Shown: one piece after another, positions 29,168-38,872 of the stretch
Layout of the letters: the number at the start of each line of letters is the position of its first letter
How positions within the stretch are numbered: position 1 is the stretch's first letter
Assembly (NCBI GenBank): GCA_003864575.1
Contig: BHES01000011.1
Location: 1-49,373, forward strand
Origin: Enterobacterales bacterium
GTDB taxonomy: Bacteria > Pseudomonadota > Gammaproteobacteria > Enterobacterales > Enterobacteriaceae
Length of the DNA: 49,373 nt
Reading direction: 5' to 3'
Program-made: the position numbers and the translations under genes
Notes under the pieces: model-generated
The model's database searches: none
The model's input: the letters and a program-made list of their open reading frames with translations, nothing else
What the model was told of the DNA's origin: nothing

Positions 29168-29222
29168 AGCATGGTTACCTGTTGATGAATACGATGGGGT
29201 AGAACATGCAAACGAGTCTGCC

Positions 29223-29272
29223 ATTCCCGAGTAAAACAGTCAACTATTTAACCTAGTAATTTACTCAAGTAT
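29223..29272 (-). promoter_or_regulatory. iscR promoter with two tandem type 1 IscR sites
   Basis: Two adjacent 25-bp sites on the minus strand: 29248-29272 (ATACTTGAGT...) and 29223-29247 (ATAGTTGACT...). Both fit the type 1 IscR consensus ATASYYGACT-RWWW-YAGTCRRSTAT with a few mismatches. The second overlaps a -35 element TTGACT (29238-29243), with CAGACT 17 bp downstream as -10. Cluster-loaded IscR would therefore block this promoter, as in E. coli. The distal site touches the last base of trmJ. Confidence 0.85.
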
Positions 29273-30000
29273 TATTTAGGGCCTTTATCGATAGAGGTCA
29301 AAATGCCGCGCAGGATGTTGAGCTCCTGAGATTCAGGGCGCGCACGGGTGAACAGACGACGCAGTTTACTCATCACCTGACCCGGATGCGCCTGACGGAT
29401 AAAGCCAGTTTGCAGCAGAGTCTGTTCCAGATGCTGATAGAAGCGCTCGAGATCATCCACCAGCGGATAAGGCGTCTCTTCATATTCGATGTGTGGTTTG
29501 CCTGCTTCAATCAAGGCCAGATTCGCGACACGCACTTCATAAGCAATGATCTGGACAGCCATCGCCAGATTCAGCGAACTGTACTCCGGGTTGGCCGGAA
29601 TGCAGACGTGATAGTTACATTTTTGCAACTCTTCGTTGGTCAGCCCAACGCGTTCGCGGCCAAATACCAGCGCGACCGGGGCAGTTTCCGCGGTTTTTGC
29701 GCTCATCTCGCCGCACTCACGTGGATCAAGCATTGGCCACGGCAAGGTGCGTGAACGGGCGCTGGTACCGACAACCAGGCTGCAACCGGCCAGCGCGTCG
29801 TCGAGCGTGTCAACGATTTTTGCATTGCCGATAACATCACTGGCACCGGCAGATAAAGAGATAGCCTGAGAATCGGGTTTAACCAGCGGGTTAACCAGAT
29901 ACAGGTTTGATAAACCCATGGTTTTCATGGCGCGGGCGGTTGAACCCATATTGCCCGTGTGGGACGTTTCAACCAAAACGATACGGATATTGTGTAGCAT
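29272..30000 (-). CDS. trmJ: tRNA (Cm32/Um32) methyltransferase TrmJ
   Basis: A 242-residue SPOUT-class enzyme that 2'-O-methylates position 32 of several tRNAs using SAM. The N-terminal domain begins [20 protein letters not shown]. The knotted SAM-binding region contains [19 protein letters not shown] and [21 protein letters not shown]-terminal extension (about 165-242) shapes the dimer and tRNA binding. Length is close to the E. coli protein. It is divergent from suhB and upstream of iscR on the same strand, the usual enteric order. Confidence 0.95.
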   Translation of the reverse strand: MLHNIRIVLVETSHTGNMGSTARAMKTMGLSNLYLVNPLVKPDSQAISLSAGASDVIGNAKIVDTLDDALAGCSLVVGTSARSRTLPWPMLDPRECGEMSAKTAETAPVALVFGRERVGLTNEELQKCNYHVCIPANPEYSSLNLAMAVQIIAYEVRVANLALIEAGKPHIEYEETPYPLVDDLERFYQHLEQTLLQTGFIRQAHPGQVMSKLRRLFTRARPESQELNILRGILTSIDKGPK

Positions 30001-30044
30001 ACAGACTCTGAGTGTAGCGGAAAATCACAACAGCTTAACACAAC

Positions 30045-30085
30045 GGTAGTCAATATCACGAACCCCTGCTATACTGCGCGCCGTT
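30045..30085 (+). promoter_or_regulatory. suhB: suhB promoter
   Basis: An extended -10 TGC-TATACT (TATACT at 30070-30075) is followed by a GC-rich discriminator GCGCGCC, a layout typical of growth-rate-regulated, ppGpp-sensitive promoters. A weak -35 (TAGTCA) lies about 18 bp upstream. Confidence 0.55.
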
Positions 30086-30127
30086 TCCCGTATTCCCGTT
30101 CTTTAACATCCTAGTTGGAAGATATCC

Positions 30128-30931
30128 ATGCATCCGATGCTCACCATCGCCGTGCGCGCTGCGCGCAAGGCCGGTAACCTGATTGCCAAACATTACGAAA
30201 CGCCTGATTCTGTCGAAGCTACGCAAAAAGGTACCAATGATTTTGTTACCAACGTAGACCGCGATGCAGAACACATGATTATTGATGTCATTCGCAAGTC
30301 ATACCCTAAGCACACTATTATTAGTGAAGAATGTGGTGAACTGGCGGGTGAAGACAAAGACGTACAATGGATTATCGACCCACTGGATGGCACCACCAAC
30401 TTCGTTAAACGTCTCCCCCACTTTGCTGTTTCTATCGCCGTGCGCATCAAAGGCCGCACTGAAGTCGCGGTAGTTTACGACCCAATGCGTAACGAACTCT
30501 TCACCGCCAGTCGCGGTCAGGGCGCACAGCTCAACGGTTACCGTCTGCGCGGTACCAACGCGAAAGATCTCGACGGCACCATTCTGGCGACCGGCTTCCC
30601 GTTCAAAGTGAAGCAACACGCAAACAGCTACATGAATATCCTCGGTAAACTGTTCGGCGAATGCGCTGACTTCCGCCGTACCGGTTCTGCTGCGCTGGAT
30701 CTGGCTTACGTGGCAGCTGGCCGCGTTGACGGTTTCTTCGAAATCGGCCTGAAGCCATGGGATTTCGCCGGTGGCGAACTGCTGGTTCGTGAATCTGGCG
30801 GCGTGGTGACTGACTTTGTTGGCGGCCACAATCATTACTCTTCTGGCAACGTGGTTGCCGGTAACCCACGCGTTGTGAAAGGTATTCTGAACACCATGCG
30901 TGATGGACTGAGCGAAGCGCTGAAGCGTTAA
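30128..30931 (+). CDS. suhB: Inositol monophosphatase / Nus factor SuhB
   Basis: A 267-residue protein of the inositol monophosphatase superfamily. Metal and phosphate ligands are seen in EECGEL (about 67), WIIDPLDGTTNFVKRLPHF (about 81) and PWDFAGGELLVRESGG (about 212). In E. coli SuhB also joins the rRNA antitermination complex with NusA, NusB, NusE and NusG, and this is thought to be its main role. Length equals that of E. coli SuhB. It has its own promoter with a stable-RNA-like discriminator and a terminator directly downstream. Confidence 0.97.
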   Translation: MHPMLTIAVRAARKAGNLIAKHYETPDSVEATQKGTNDFVTNVDRDAEHMIIDVIRKSYPKHTIISEECGELAGEDKDVQWIIDPLDGTTNFVKRLPHFAVSIAVRIKGRTEVAVVYDPMRNELFTASRGQGAQLNGYRLRGTNAKDLDGTILATGFPFKVKQHANSYMNILGKLFGECADFRRTGSAALDLAYVAAGRVDGFFEIGLKPWDFAGGELLVRESGGVVTDFVGGHNHYSSGNVVAGNPRVVKGILNTMRDGLSEALKR

Positions 30932-30956
30932 TTTTGCTTCCTGCCACTCAGTAATA

Positions 30957-30983
30957 AAAACGGACGCCAAAAGCGTCCGTTTT
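30957..30983. terminator. Bidirectional terminator suhB / Ni-Co exporter
   Basis: An 11-bp perfect stem AAAACGGACGC (30957-30967) with its complement (30973-30983), loop CAAAA, followed by more T. It serves suhB on the plus strand and the convergent exporter gene on the minus strand. Confidence 0.88.
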
Positions 30984-31017
30984 TTTATGCCCGAAACCCG
31001 GCCACTCTTCACGCATA

Positions 31018-32034
31018 CTACCCGCGACCGAAGGGGCCAATTCCCCCACCTGACGACCCGGCGCTGGCGCTGTAGAGCAAGACACCGGCCAGCAGCAGAA
31101 TAATCCCTCCAGCCAGCGCCAGTGCCGACCACGCAACGGTTTGCCACGCGGCAGGCGTGCGTTTCGCACTGAGTTTCACCGCCATGGCCCGGCTGTAAAA
31201 CACCAGTAAGCCAATCAATGACACGGTAATAGAAGTACCGAGCGCCATCACCAACGCCGACATCACGCCCCAGAAATAGACGCCAATGACCTTGGAAAAC
31301 AGCAACACCATGATCGCCCCAGAGCAGGGCCGCAACCCCATTGCCAGCACAATGGTTGCCTGCGTGCGCCAATCGCTGCCCGCCTGCAACTGCTGGTCCG
31401 TCGGCATATGCTGATGCCCGCAGCCGCAGTTATCACTATGAACATGATGGTCATCCAGAGGACCTATACGCTGAATCGACAACCCTCGCGTGATTGGCAG
31501 ATTTTTCAGCGTGTGGTAACAGCGTCGGACAGCCCGCCAGCAGAGTAAAACGCCGAGTAGCATCACCAGAATAAAACTGCCCCGCTCCAGCCAGAAACTG
31601 CTCTGATGCAACTGGCGCGAAGAAAGCTGAAGCACACCCAGCATCACCGTCACCAATAAAACAGCCACCAGTCCCTGCACCACTGCGGAGGCAAATGTCA
31701 GTTTGAGGCTATTTTTCAACCGGGAAGAATGCGTCGCCAGATACGTGGTGATGACAATTTTGCCATGCCCCGGTCCGATAGCGTGGACAATACCGTATAT
31801 CAGACAGAAACCCATCAGCGTCAGCCCGGCTTTCTGTGGGTTTGCCTTCACCTGCTGCAACAGCCCAGCCAGCTCCTGATGCAGCTCCCTTTGCCAGACA
31901 ATACTGCTGAGCAAGATTCGCGGCCAGTATTGCCAGAACAGTACTCCACCGGCAGCCAGCAGCAACAAAAAGACCAATAACGGCCACAGATCCCAGGCCC
32001 AGTGACGCCGGTTATCACTCATATTCACTGACAT
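31018..32034 (-). CDS. Nickel/cobalt exporter of the NicO/RcnA family
   Basis: A 338-residue polytopic inner-membrane protein with about seven hydrophobic segments. The family signature HAIGPGHGK lies at about 84-92, within a helix that binds the metal. A cytoplasmic His/Cys-rich loop, DDHHVHSDNCGCGHQHM at about 194-210, is typical for Ni2+/Co2+ efflux proteins. MGLRPCSGAIMVLLFSK is a second conserved transmembrane block. The C-terminus is Gly-rich. It overlaps the upstream DUF1007 gene by 10 bp; the two are almost always paired, suggesting a common transport unit. Export of Ni or Co is inferred from the family; direction and metal are not proven here. Confidence 0.88.
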   Translation of the reverse strand: MSVNMSDNRRHWAWDLWPLLVFLLLLAAGGVLFWQYWPRILLSSIVWQRELHQELAGLLQQVKANPQKAGLTLMGFCLIYGIVHAIGPGHGKIVITTYLATHSSRLKNSLKLTFASAVVQGLVAVLLVTVMLGVLQLSSRQLHQSSFWLERGSFILVMLLGVLLCWRAVRRCYHTLKNLPITRGLSIQRIGPLDDHHVHSDNCGCGHQHMPTDQQLQAGSDWRTQATIVLAMGLRPCSGAIMVLLFSKVIGVYFWGVMSALVMALGTSITVSLIGLLVFYSRAMAVKLSAKRTPAAWQTVAWSALALAGGIILLLAGVLLYSASAGSSGGGIGPFGRG

Positions 32035-32696
32035 TGCAGCGTCACCTTTTGCGCAAACTGCTGGCCTAAATCCATATCTTCTGGTGGCGCGTCGGCCTTA
32101 TCCAAAGACAACGCGTAGCTTTGCAGCGAAGCATCGGGCTTGGGGGTAAAAAGAGTGATACTGCAAGCCTTTGCCAGCTCCGGTGGCAGATGCAGCGCAC
32201 TCTGGTCTTTGTAAGTCATATCCACGAAATAACTCGGGTCGAAGGTGGAGAAAGTCATCGGTTTTCCGCTCAGTGGCTGCGGCTTGGCCAGTGGCATAAC
32301 AAATTCCAGCACCGCCTGATCGCCCTTACGCGACAGCTTATATTCGCTCGGTAAATCCAGATATCTGACCGGTTTACCGTCGCGATAAAAATCGGTGAAG
32401 TAGTGCTGGCTCAAAACCCGAGCCATCACTTCGGCCGCCAGTTTTTTCCAAATATCTGAATCCGCTTTGGCTTTTTGCGCGTCATACAGTAAATCCGCCG
32501 AGGTGATTTCATCCATGGTCCAGACCATTTTCAGGCCGGTAAGCTGCTGTTGTTGGGTGACCAGCGTGGTTTGTATATCAATAAAACTGTGCGGGTGGGC
32601 TAACGCCACCGCTGGCAACGCCAGACAGCTGCAAAGCAGCAAGAAAGTACAGCGGGAAACACGCCGATTCCTGGCGTAAAGAGAGGTCTTTTCCAT
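32025..32696 (-). CDS. DUF1007 periplasmic protein, partner of the NicO transporter
   Basis: A 223-residue protein with a signal peptide (hydrophobic core LLLCSCLALPAVALA, cleavage probably before HPHSF). The mature N-terminus HPHSFIDIQ is the hallmark of DUF1007 and could bind a metal through its two His residues. The rest is a soluble beta-rich domain with FVMPLAKPQPLSG and FDPSYFVDMTYKDQ. It is the first gene of a two-gene operon with the Ni/Co exporter and probably delivers or senses metal in the periplasm. Function is inferred from pairing only. Confidence 0.85.
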   Translation of the reverse strand: MEKTSLYARNRRVSRCTFLLLCSCLALPAVALAHPHSFIDIQTTLVTQQQQLTGLKMVWTMDEITSADLLYDAQKAKADSDIWKKLAAEVMARVLSQHYFTDFYRDGKPVRYLDLPSEYKLSRKGDQAVLEFVMPLAKPQPLSGKPMTFSTFDPSYFVDMTYKDQSALHLPPELAKACSITLFTPKPDASLQSYALSLDKADAPPEDMDLGQQFAQKVTLQCQ

Positions 32697-32881
32697 GATT
32701 AAGGCCCGTAAAGTCAGTCAATCGTCACATTCATTTGTTACAAAGTAACAGCTTTTTTATAACCGATTAAGCAATCGAAAGAAATATCTGTGATCTGAGT
32801 TGTAACCCAGTGTAAAACCGTGAACTCTCACCCGTTGCGCAACGTGTCATTTGCTATGCTTGACTTATAATTTCATCTTGA
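32697..32881 (+). promoter_or_regulatory. csiE: csiE upstream region with sigma-S-like promoter
   Basis: An extended -10 TTGC-TATGCT-T (TATGCT at 32855-32860) resembles sigma-S promoters, in line with carbon-starvation induction of csiE in E. coli. TGTGATCTGAG at 32789-32799 is a good left half of a CRP site, but its right half is weak. A TATAAT at 32866-32871 is too close to the start codon to be the main -10. Confidence 0.45.
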
Positions 32882-34195
32882 ATGGTCACTAATAATTCTA
32901 TGAGCCTGGACACTAATCCCGTGCCTGAGCTCTCCGGTCAACAACGACGCTGCCATGTTCTGTTGATGCTGTATGCGCCGTTACCGGCGGTGCAACTGGA
33001 GATGATCAGCCAAATTAATGGCACCGATCTTCCGACAACCCGGCAGGATGTTGCCGAGGTCACTCGCGAGATCCAGCGTTTGCATCACCTGGATATTCTT
33101 CTCAGTGGCGAAGACGCCTGCCGGTTACAGGGGACATTGTTGGATCAGCGCCTGTGTCTGTTCGACGGCTTGCGCCGCGCCCTGCGCACTTCTCCCCAGT
33201 TTATTGCCAACCATTTTATGCCCTGGCTCCACCAAGCCCTACAACCTCACGGCGTGGCTGATGACAGTGTCTGCCAGCAGCAACTGACAACGCTCGTTCA
33301 GCAATGTGCCCTGCAACTTGGCCGAGAGTTCACCGAACGCGATCTCGAGTTTCTACACCTCTATCTGCAATATTGCCTGTGGCAGAATTCCGCGCAGCGC
33401 GATACGACGTTCAGTCCGATTGCCTTCGATGCGTTACAGGTACAGTGGCTGCGTGAAAAGCCTGAGTATCTGGCCGCCAGTCATCTGTTCAGCCAGCTAC
33501 AACAACTCAGCGCCGGAAAGCTTGCCGAAGGGGAGCGCGACTTTTTCACCCTGTTACTGCGGTTGCTGAAAAAACACAGCTATCACAGCTCAGGTTCCGA
33601 TGAAGACCAGCGACTGATGCGCCAGATTGAACAGGTGGTGGAGAACTTTCAGGATGTCGCTGGCATGAAATTCAGCAGCGACGAAGGGTTAATCCGTCAG
33701 CTGTTTGCGCACCTTGGCCCCGCAATTGAGCGCTGCCATTTTGCCATCGGTATCGATAATTTATTACAAGATGAAGTGACACGAATGTACCCACGGCTGG
33801 TGCGCACCGCGCGCGAAGCGCTGGAAGATTTTCAGCAAGAGTACCGTATTCGTCTTTCTGAGGAGGAGGTCGGCCTGGTGGCCGTCACCTTCGGCGCCTG
33901 GCTGATGCAGGGCAATGCGTTGCAGGAAAAGCAGATACTGTTGCTGACCCATAATAATCCGCAGTTGGAAGAAGCCGTGGAGCAGCAAATTCGCGAAGCA
34001 ACCCTCCTGCCCCTCAACATTAAATATCAGACATTAGCGGAGTTTCAGCAGTATGGCGCACCGGGCGGCGTAGCGATGATTGTCACCCCTTACGCCACCA
34101 AGATAACCGACGCCGACCCGCTGGTGATCCACACCCAGCTGCCGCTGGTCAAAGAGCAGCGAAAACGTATCCGCTCGCTGCTCGAAGCGCCTTAA
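32882..34195 (+). CDS. csiE: Stationary-phase inducible protein CsiE
   Basis: A 437-residue protein like CsiE of E. coli, a carbon-starvation and stationary-phase induced protein of unknown biochemical role. It contains PRD-like helical regions, as in BglG-type antiterminators. Conserved blocks are GTLLDQRLCLFDGLRRALR, FLHLYLQYCLWQN, FAIGIDNLLQDEVTRMYPRL and LSEEEVGLVAVTFGAWLMQG. No RNA-binding CAT domain is obvious. Two starts are possible (ATG 32882 or ATG 32900, giving MSLDTNPVPEL); neither has a strong Shine-Dalgarno. The stop codon overlaps the hcaT stop on the other strand in the 4-bp TTAA at 34192-34195. Confidence 0.92.
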   Translation: MVTNNSMSLDTNPVPELSGQQRRCHVLLMLYAPLPAVQLEMISQINGTDLPTTRQDVAEVTREIQRLHHLDILLSGEDACRLQGTLLDQRLCLFDGLRRALRTSPQFIANHFMPWLHQALQPHGVADDSVCQQQLTTLVQQCALQLGREFTERDLEFLHLYLQYCLWQNSAQRDTTFSPIAFDALQVQWLREKPEYLAASHLFSQLQQLSAGKLAEGERDFFTLLLRLLKKHSYHSSGSDEDQRLMRQIEQVVENFQDVAGMKFSSDEGLIRQLFAHLGPAIERCHFAIGIDNLLQDEVTRMYPRLVRTAREALEDFQQEYRIRLSEEEVGLVAVTFGAWLMQGNALQEKQILLLTHNNPQLEEAVEQQIREATLLPLNIKYQTLAEFQQYGAPGGVAMIVTPYATKITDADPLVIHTQLPLVKEQRKRIRSLLEAP

Positions 34196-35340
34196 ACCGC
34201 GGTGCTTGGCGTCACGTTTGGCCGCAGGAAAATGGCCGGTGCCGCCACCGCCGCCATCACAAAGAACAAGCCCGCATGCAGATGTTCAAACAGGAAGCCT
34301 GACACCATCGTCATCACCGCCACGCCACCGCCCATCGCCAGCGCCGAGTAAACCGATTGCAAACGGATAATCTGATCGCGCGGTCGAGAGGAGATAAACC
34401 GCATCCCCGCCAGATGACATACCGTAAAGCTGCCGCAGTGCAAAATTTGGATCAAGATCAGCCACGGCAGTTCAATAAAGGCGCCCATCATCACCCAGCG
34501 CACTACGCCGCAGCCCGCGGAGAGCAGCAGCAGATCCCGCGCGCTCCAGCGGCGGAAAAGCTGATTACTGAAGGTAAAGACCAGCACCTCCGCCACGACG
34601 CCAAGAGACCATAAATAACCCACCACCGACGCGGAATAGCCTTTGTCCTGCCAGTAGATTGCGCTGAAACCGTAGTAAGCAGCGTGCGCCCCTTGCAGCA
34701 AGGTCACGCATAACAGAAAGCGCCAGACCGGCGTTTCGCTGAGCAAGGCTTTCCACGAAATCGCCGGGGCCGCGCTTTCGCGCTTCTCCCCTGCCGGCTT
34801 GACGCTCGGGCGCAGCAACATGCCCAGCAGCATCGCCGCGACGCCAACGGTCAGCGAATAGAGGATAGCGTTGTGGCCATAGACCGAGACCAGTTTGCCG
34901 GTCAGCGCCGACCCAATCACAAAAGCAATCGACCCCCAGACACGGACTTTGCCGTAGTCCATGTTGATTTGCCGTTGCAGTGTTCCGGCCAGGGCATCGG
35001 TCAGCGGCACCAGCGGGCCGAAGAACAGACTGAAACCCGCGATGTTAATCATCAACCACGCCCAGCCGTCACCGAACCAGTAACCGACAGCAAACGCCAA
35101 GGTCAGCAGCGCCAAAATGCGCAGCCCGGTGATTAAATGGGCGGGATCTTTAATGGCGGGCGAAATAATCAGGGTGCCGAGGAAGCGTGAAACCAGACCG
35201 GCTCCCAGCAATAAACCGATGCTTTCAGAAGAGATTCCTTCGCCTTTAAGCCATAGGCCAAAGAAAGGCAGGAAAATACCGTAACTGAAAAAATAGGTGA
35301 AATAGCTGAGTGCCAGCCAATACGTTGAACGCAATACCAT
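34192..35340 (-). CDS. hcaT: MFS transporter HcaT (3-phenylpropionate permease family)
   Basis: A 382-residue inner-membrane permease with about 12 hydrophobic segments, close to E. coli HcaT. Matching blocks include YFTYFFSYGIFLPFFGLWLK at the N-terminus, NMDYGKVRVWGSIAFVIGSA, ALTGKLVS, and LLQGAHAAYYGFSAIYWQ. In E. coli it is assigned to uptake of 3-phenylpropionate, although the hca catabolic genes are not here. The nucleoside:H+ symporter-like MFS family is a close alternative label. GGAGG-like sequence precedes the ATG. It is convergent with csiE and upstream of glyA on the same strand, separated by the glyA terminator region. Confidence 0.92.
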   Translation of the reverse strand: MVLRSTYWLALSYFTYFFSYGIFLPFFGLWLKGEGISSESIGLLLGAGLVSRFLGTLIISPAIKDPAHLITGLRILALLTLAFAVGYWFGDGWAWLMINIAGFSLFFGPLVPLTDALAGTLQRQINMDYGKVRVWGSIAFVIGSALTGKLVSVYGHNAILYSLTVGVAAMLLGMLLRPSVKPAGEKRESAAPAISWKALLSETPVWRFLLCVTLLQGAHAAYYGFSAIYWQDKGYSASVVGYLWSLGVVAEVLVFTFSNQLFRRWSARDLLLLSAGCGVVRWVMMGAFIELPWLILIQILHCGSFTVCHLAGMRFISSRPRDQIIRLQSVYSALAMGGGVAVMTMVSGFLFEHLHAGLFFVMAAVAAPAIFLRPNVTPSTAV

Positions 35341-35457
35341 AGTTCCTCCGGTTTGAGGGCAATACTTTGACAGAGGTCACAGTGGCTAGCAATCAGCAGT
35401 CGTATTCAGGAGGGAAGAATGCAAAGCGCTTCACAGTTATGATCTATATCCACAAAA

Positions 35458-35477
35458 AAACCCGCCGGAGCGGGTTT
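35458..35477 (-). terminator. Intrinsic terminator of glyA
   Basis: AAACCCGC (35458-35465) pairs with GCGGGTTT (35470-35477) around a 4-base loop, and more T residues follow on the minus strand. It lies about 40 bp after the glyA stop codon. Confidence 0.85.
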
Positions 35478-35518
35478 GATTTGGCTTTCGAAACAGAGCC
35501 TGTCAGGTGTTTACGCGA

Positions 35519-36772
35519 TTATGCGTAAACCGGGAAACGGGCACAGATATCGAGAACTTTGTTTTTCACACGTTCAATGGTCGCTTCATCGTTGATGTTA
35601 TCAAGCACATCGCAGATCCAGCCAGCCAGCTCGCGAACTTCCGCTTCTTTGAAACCACGACGGGTCACCGCTGGGGTACCAATACGCACGCCTGAAGTCA
35701 CAAAAGCACTTTTCGGATCGTTAGGAACGCTGTTTTTGTTGACGGTGATATTGGCACGGCCAAGCGCGGCATCCGCTTCTTTACCGGTCAGGTTTTTGTC
35801 AACCAGGTCCATCAGGAACAGGTGGTTATGTGTGCCACCAGAAACCACTTTGTAGCCACGTTCCAGCACCACGGCGACCATCGCCTGAGCGTTTTTAGCC
35901 ACTTGCTGCTGATAAATTTTGAACTCAGGCTCCATCGCTTCTTTCAGCGCTACCGCTTTACCGGCAATCACATGCATCAGCGGGCCGCCCTGGCCACCAG
36001 GGAATACCGCAGAGTTGAGTTTTTTGTAGAACTCTTCGCTGCCGCCTTTCGCCAGAATCAAACCACCACGCGGACCGGCCAGCGTTTTGTGGGTGGTGGT
36101 GGTCACGATGTGGGCGTGTGGAACCGGGTTAGGGTAAACACCTGCCGCAATCAGACCGGCAACGTGTGCCATATCGACGAAGAAATACGCGCCTACGCTG
36201 TCAGCGATTTCACGCATTTTTGCCCAGTCAACGATACCAGAGAAGGCAGAGAAGCCGCCGATGATCATTTTTGGCTTGTGCAGTTCAGCCTGACGTTTCA
36301 CGTCTTCGTAATCAATGTCGCCGCTTTCGTCGATGCCGTAAGGCACCACGTTATACAGTTTGCCGGACAGGTTAACCGGTGAACCGTGAGTCAGGTGACC
36401 GCCGTGACCGAGGTTCATCCCCAGAATCGTGTCGCCCGGTTGCAGCAATGCGGTATACACCGCGAAGTTGGCCTGTGAGCCAGAGTGCGGCTGAACGTTA
36501 GCGAAATCTGCACCAAACAACTCTTTCGCGCGGTCAATAGCCAGTTGCTCAACGATATCCACATACTCACAGCCGCCGTAATAGCGTTTGCCCGGATAGC
36601 CTTCGGCATATTTGTTGGTCAGCTGAGAACCCTGAGCCTGCATTACGCGCGGGCTGGTGTAGTTTTCTGACGCAATCAGCTCGATATGTTCTTCCTGGCG
36701 AACAACTTCCTTTTCCATTGCTGCCCACAGCTCAGCATCATAATCGGCAATGTTCATTTCACGCTTTAACAT
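35519..36772 (-). CDS. glyA: Serine hydroxymethyltransferase
   Basis: A 417-residue PLP enzyme that converts serine and tetrahydrofolate to glycine and methylene-THF, the main source of one-carbon units. The PLP lysine is in [15 protein letters not shown] near residue 229. [19 protein letters not shown] and [17 protein letters not shown] are standard N-terminal blocks, and the C-terminus [10 protein letters not shown] fits. The ATG at 36772 ([16 protein letters not shown]) has CAGGAG seven bases upstream and gives exactly the E. coli length; a start seven codons upstream is unlikely. The divergent gap to hmp carries a PurR-like operator. Confidence 0.98.
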   Translation of the reverse strand: MLKREMNIADYDAELWAAMEKEVVRQEEHIELIASENYTSPRVMQAQGSQLTNKYAEGYPGKRYYGGCEYVDIVEQLAIDRAKELFGADFANVQPHSGSQANFAVYTALLQPGDTILGMNLGHGGHLTHGSPVNLSGKLYNVVPYGIDESGDIDYEDVKRQAELHKPKMIIGGFSAFSGIVDWAKMREIADSVGAYFFVDMAHVAGLIAAGVYPNPVPHAHIVTTTTHKTLAGPRGGLILAKGGSEEFYKKLNSAVFPGGQGGPLMHVIAGKAVALKEAMEPEFKIYQQQVAKNAQAMVAVVLERGYKVVSGGTHNHLFLMDLVDKNLTGKEADAALGRANITVNKNSVPNDPKSAFVTSGVRIGTPAVTRRGFKEAEVRELAGWICDVLDNINDEATIERVKNKVLDICARFPVYA

Positions 36773-36878
36773 CTGCATCTCCTGACTCAACAAACTAAAA
36801 ATTAAATGCCCCTTCCGGGTTCTGCGCCACAGTGTAAATGTTTAAGTCGCCTGCGGATAGGGTCAGTTAAAGGTTTTT

Positions 36879-36894
36879 AGGCAAACGATTGGCT
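36879..36894 (-). promoter_or_regulatory. glyA: PurR-like operator upstream of glyA
   Basis: AGGCAAACGATTGGCT matches most of the 16-bp PurR consensus ACGCAAACGTTTNCNT. PurR represses glyA in E. coli from a site at a similar place, about 110 bp before the start codon. The call rests on one motif match. Confidence 0.6.
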
Positions 36895-37051
36895 CCAGTG
36901 GTAGCAAGGCTTTGATCTCCTAAACACTCTGCGTAATCAAGGGAGATTTCTTCAGCACGACATGCATATTTTTCAGCTTTGCGACTGCGCGCGCACGTTT
37001 AACAAACCCTTAACACCGATAAGGCTATTTACAGGAATAGTCATTCACTAT

Positions 37052-37074
37052 AAGATGCATTAAAAATACATGTT
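37052..37074 (+). promoter_or_regulatory. hmp: NsrR-like site over the hmp promoter
   Basis: AAGATGCATTAAAAATACAT and the next three bases form an imperfect palindrome close to the E. coli hmp NsrR site (AAGATGCATTTGAGATACAT). A -10-like TATAAG (about 37049-37054) overlaps its left edge, so NsrR with its cluster would block transcription until NO is present. It sits about 75 bp before the hmp start. Confidence 0.75.
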
Positions 37075-37146
37075 TAAACAATATTCCCAAAGGCATTGGA
37101 GTGGCAGCGGTATTAACTTCAAGGACGAAGGGAAAAGGAGAACACC

Positions 37147-38337
37147 ATGCTAGATGCTCAAACTATCGCAACCGTTAAATCAACAATCCCGTTGCTGGCC
37201 GCCACGGGCCCAAAACTCACCGCTCATTTCTATGATCGTATGTTTGCGCATAATCCTGAGTTGAAAGACATCTTCAATATGAGCAATCAGCGCAATGGCG
37301 ATCAGCGCCAGGCACTGTTTGATGCCATCTGTGCTTATGCCACCAACATTGAAAATCTGGCGGCACTGCTGCCAGCGGTGGAACGAATCGCACAAAAACA
37401 CACCAGCTTCACCATCAAACCAGAGCAGTACGACATCGTTGGCGGACACCTTATTGCCACACTGGATGAAATGTTCAGTCCGGGTCAGGAAGTGCTGGAT
37501 GCCTGGGGCAAAGCGTACGGCGTGCTGGCAAACGTGTTTATTCATCGTGAAGCCGATATCTATCAGGAAAGTGAGGAGAAATCCGGTGGCTGGCGCGGCA
37601 CCCGTGAATTTCGCATCACCGAAAAACAACCGCAAAGCAGCCTGATCACCTCTTTCGTGCTGGAACCTGTAGATGGCCTGCCGGTGGCGGACTTCCAGCC
37701 GGGGCAATATCTGGCGGTGTATATCCGCGACGCGTCGTTGGAAAATCAGGAAATTCGTCAGTATTCTCTGACGCAGGCACCGAACGGAAAAACCTATCGC
37801 ATCGCGGTGAAACGTGAAGATCAGGGCGCAGTGTCGAACTTCCTGCATAACCGCGCGCAACAGGGAGACATCGTTCATCTCGCCGCGCCGCACGGAGATT
37901 TCTTCCTGGACGTCACCCCGCACACGCCGGTCGCGCTGATCTCCGCTGGTGTCGGCCAGACGCCGATGCTCGGTATGTTGAATGTGCTGGCAGCGGACGG
38001 ACATCAGGCACCGGTGCAGTGGATCCACGCGGCGGAAAATGGCGCGGTTCACGCCTTTGCCGCTGAAGTGGCCTCACTCGGCGAACGCCTGCCGCAACTG
38101 GAAAACCATGTCTGGTATAACCAGCCGCAGGCACTTGATCTGCCAGACGAAAATTATCAGTACCAGGGCCTGATGGATCTTAGCAAGTTAACAAGTCAGC
38201 TGGCTGATCCGGCCACTCAATGCTATCTGTGCGGTCCGGTTGGCTTTATGCAGTTCGCGGCCAAGCAACTGCTGGCGATGAACATCAGTGAAGACAGAAT
38301 TCACTACGAATGCTTCGGCCCGCATAAAGTCATATAA
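37147..38337 (+). CDS. hmp: Flavohaemoglobin, nitric oxide dioxygenase
   Basis: A 396-residue cytoplasmic enzyme that converts NO to nitrate with O2 and NAD(P)H. The N-terminal globin domain (about 1-138) has [19 protein letters not shown] with the distal Tyr at about 29, and the proximal His region [20 protein letters not shown] near 85. The FAD domain has [20 protein letters not shown] near 205, and the NAD domain has [13 protein letters not shown] and [12 protein letters not shown]. The last residues, [11 protein letters not shown], are conserved. Length equals E. coli Hmp. AAGGAG precedes the ATG. Probably derepressed when NsrR loses its cluster to NO. Confidence 0.97.
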   Translation: MLDAQTIATVKSTIPLLAATGPKLTAHFYDRMFAHNPELKDIFNMSNQRNGDQRQALFDAICAYATNIENLAALLPAVERIAQKHTSFTIKPEQYDIVGGHLIATLDEMFSPGQEVLDAWGKAYGVLANVFIHREADIYQESEEKSGGWRGTREFRITEKQPQSSLITSFVLEPVDGLPVADFQPGQYLAVYIRDASLENQEIRQYSLTQAPNGKTYRIAVKREDQGAVSNFLHNRAQQGDIVHLAAPHGDFFLDVTPHTPVALISAGVGQTPMLGMLNVLAADGHQAPVQWIHAAENGAVHAFAAEVASLGERLPQLENHVWYNQPQALDLPDENYQYQGLMDLSKLTSQLADPATQCYLCGPVGFMQFAAKQLLAMNISEDRIHYECFGPHKVI

Positions 38338-38357
38338 GACTGAACGGCTAAAAAGCA

Positions 38358-38384
38358 AAAAGGCTGACGCAATGTCAGCCTTTT
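38358..38384. terminator. Bidirectional terminator hmp / glnB
   Basis: An 11-bp stem AAAAGGCTGAC (38358-38368) with its complement (38374-38384) around GCAAT, followed by further T residues. It lies between the convergent hmp and glnB 3' ends. Confidence 0.88.
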
Positions 38385-38408
38385 TTGTTTCTGTTCCGCA
38401 GCCGCGAA

Positions 38409-38756
<348 letters not shown>

Positions 38757-38872
38757 TTATCATCATTCATTTGCTCTCCGCCTTTCCTGAGCGGCAGCAT
38801 GGTTCACATTCGCGCTGCCGTCGTCAACGTACAGGCAGGCGCTAAAGGTATCATAGTAGCAGAGCAGAGCTA

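Noticed and set aside
29277..29290. Truncation of trmJ by the overlapping IscR site
   Set aside because: The protein is full length (242 residues) and only its last base touches the distal operator, so this is normal compact spacing.
30299..31372. Long minus-strand open frame (357 codons) over suhB and its terminator
   Set aside because: It is antisense to the well-conserved suhB, runs through a strong terminator and shows no family features.
32866..32871. TATAAT as the main -10 of csiE
   Set aside because: A start from it would lie about at the ATG; the extended TATGCT 11 bp upstream gives a sensible leader and fits sigma-S use.
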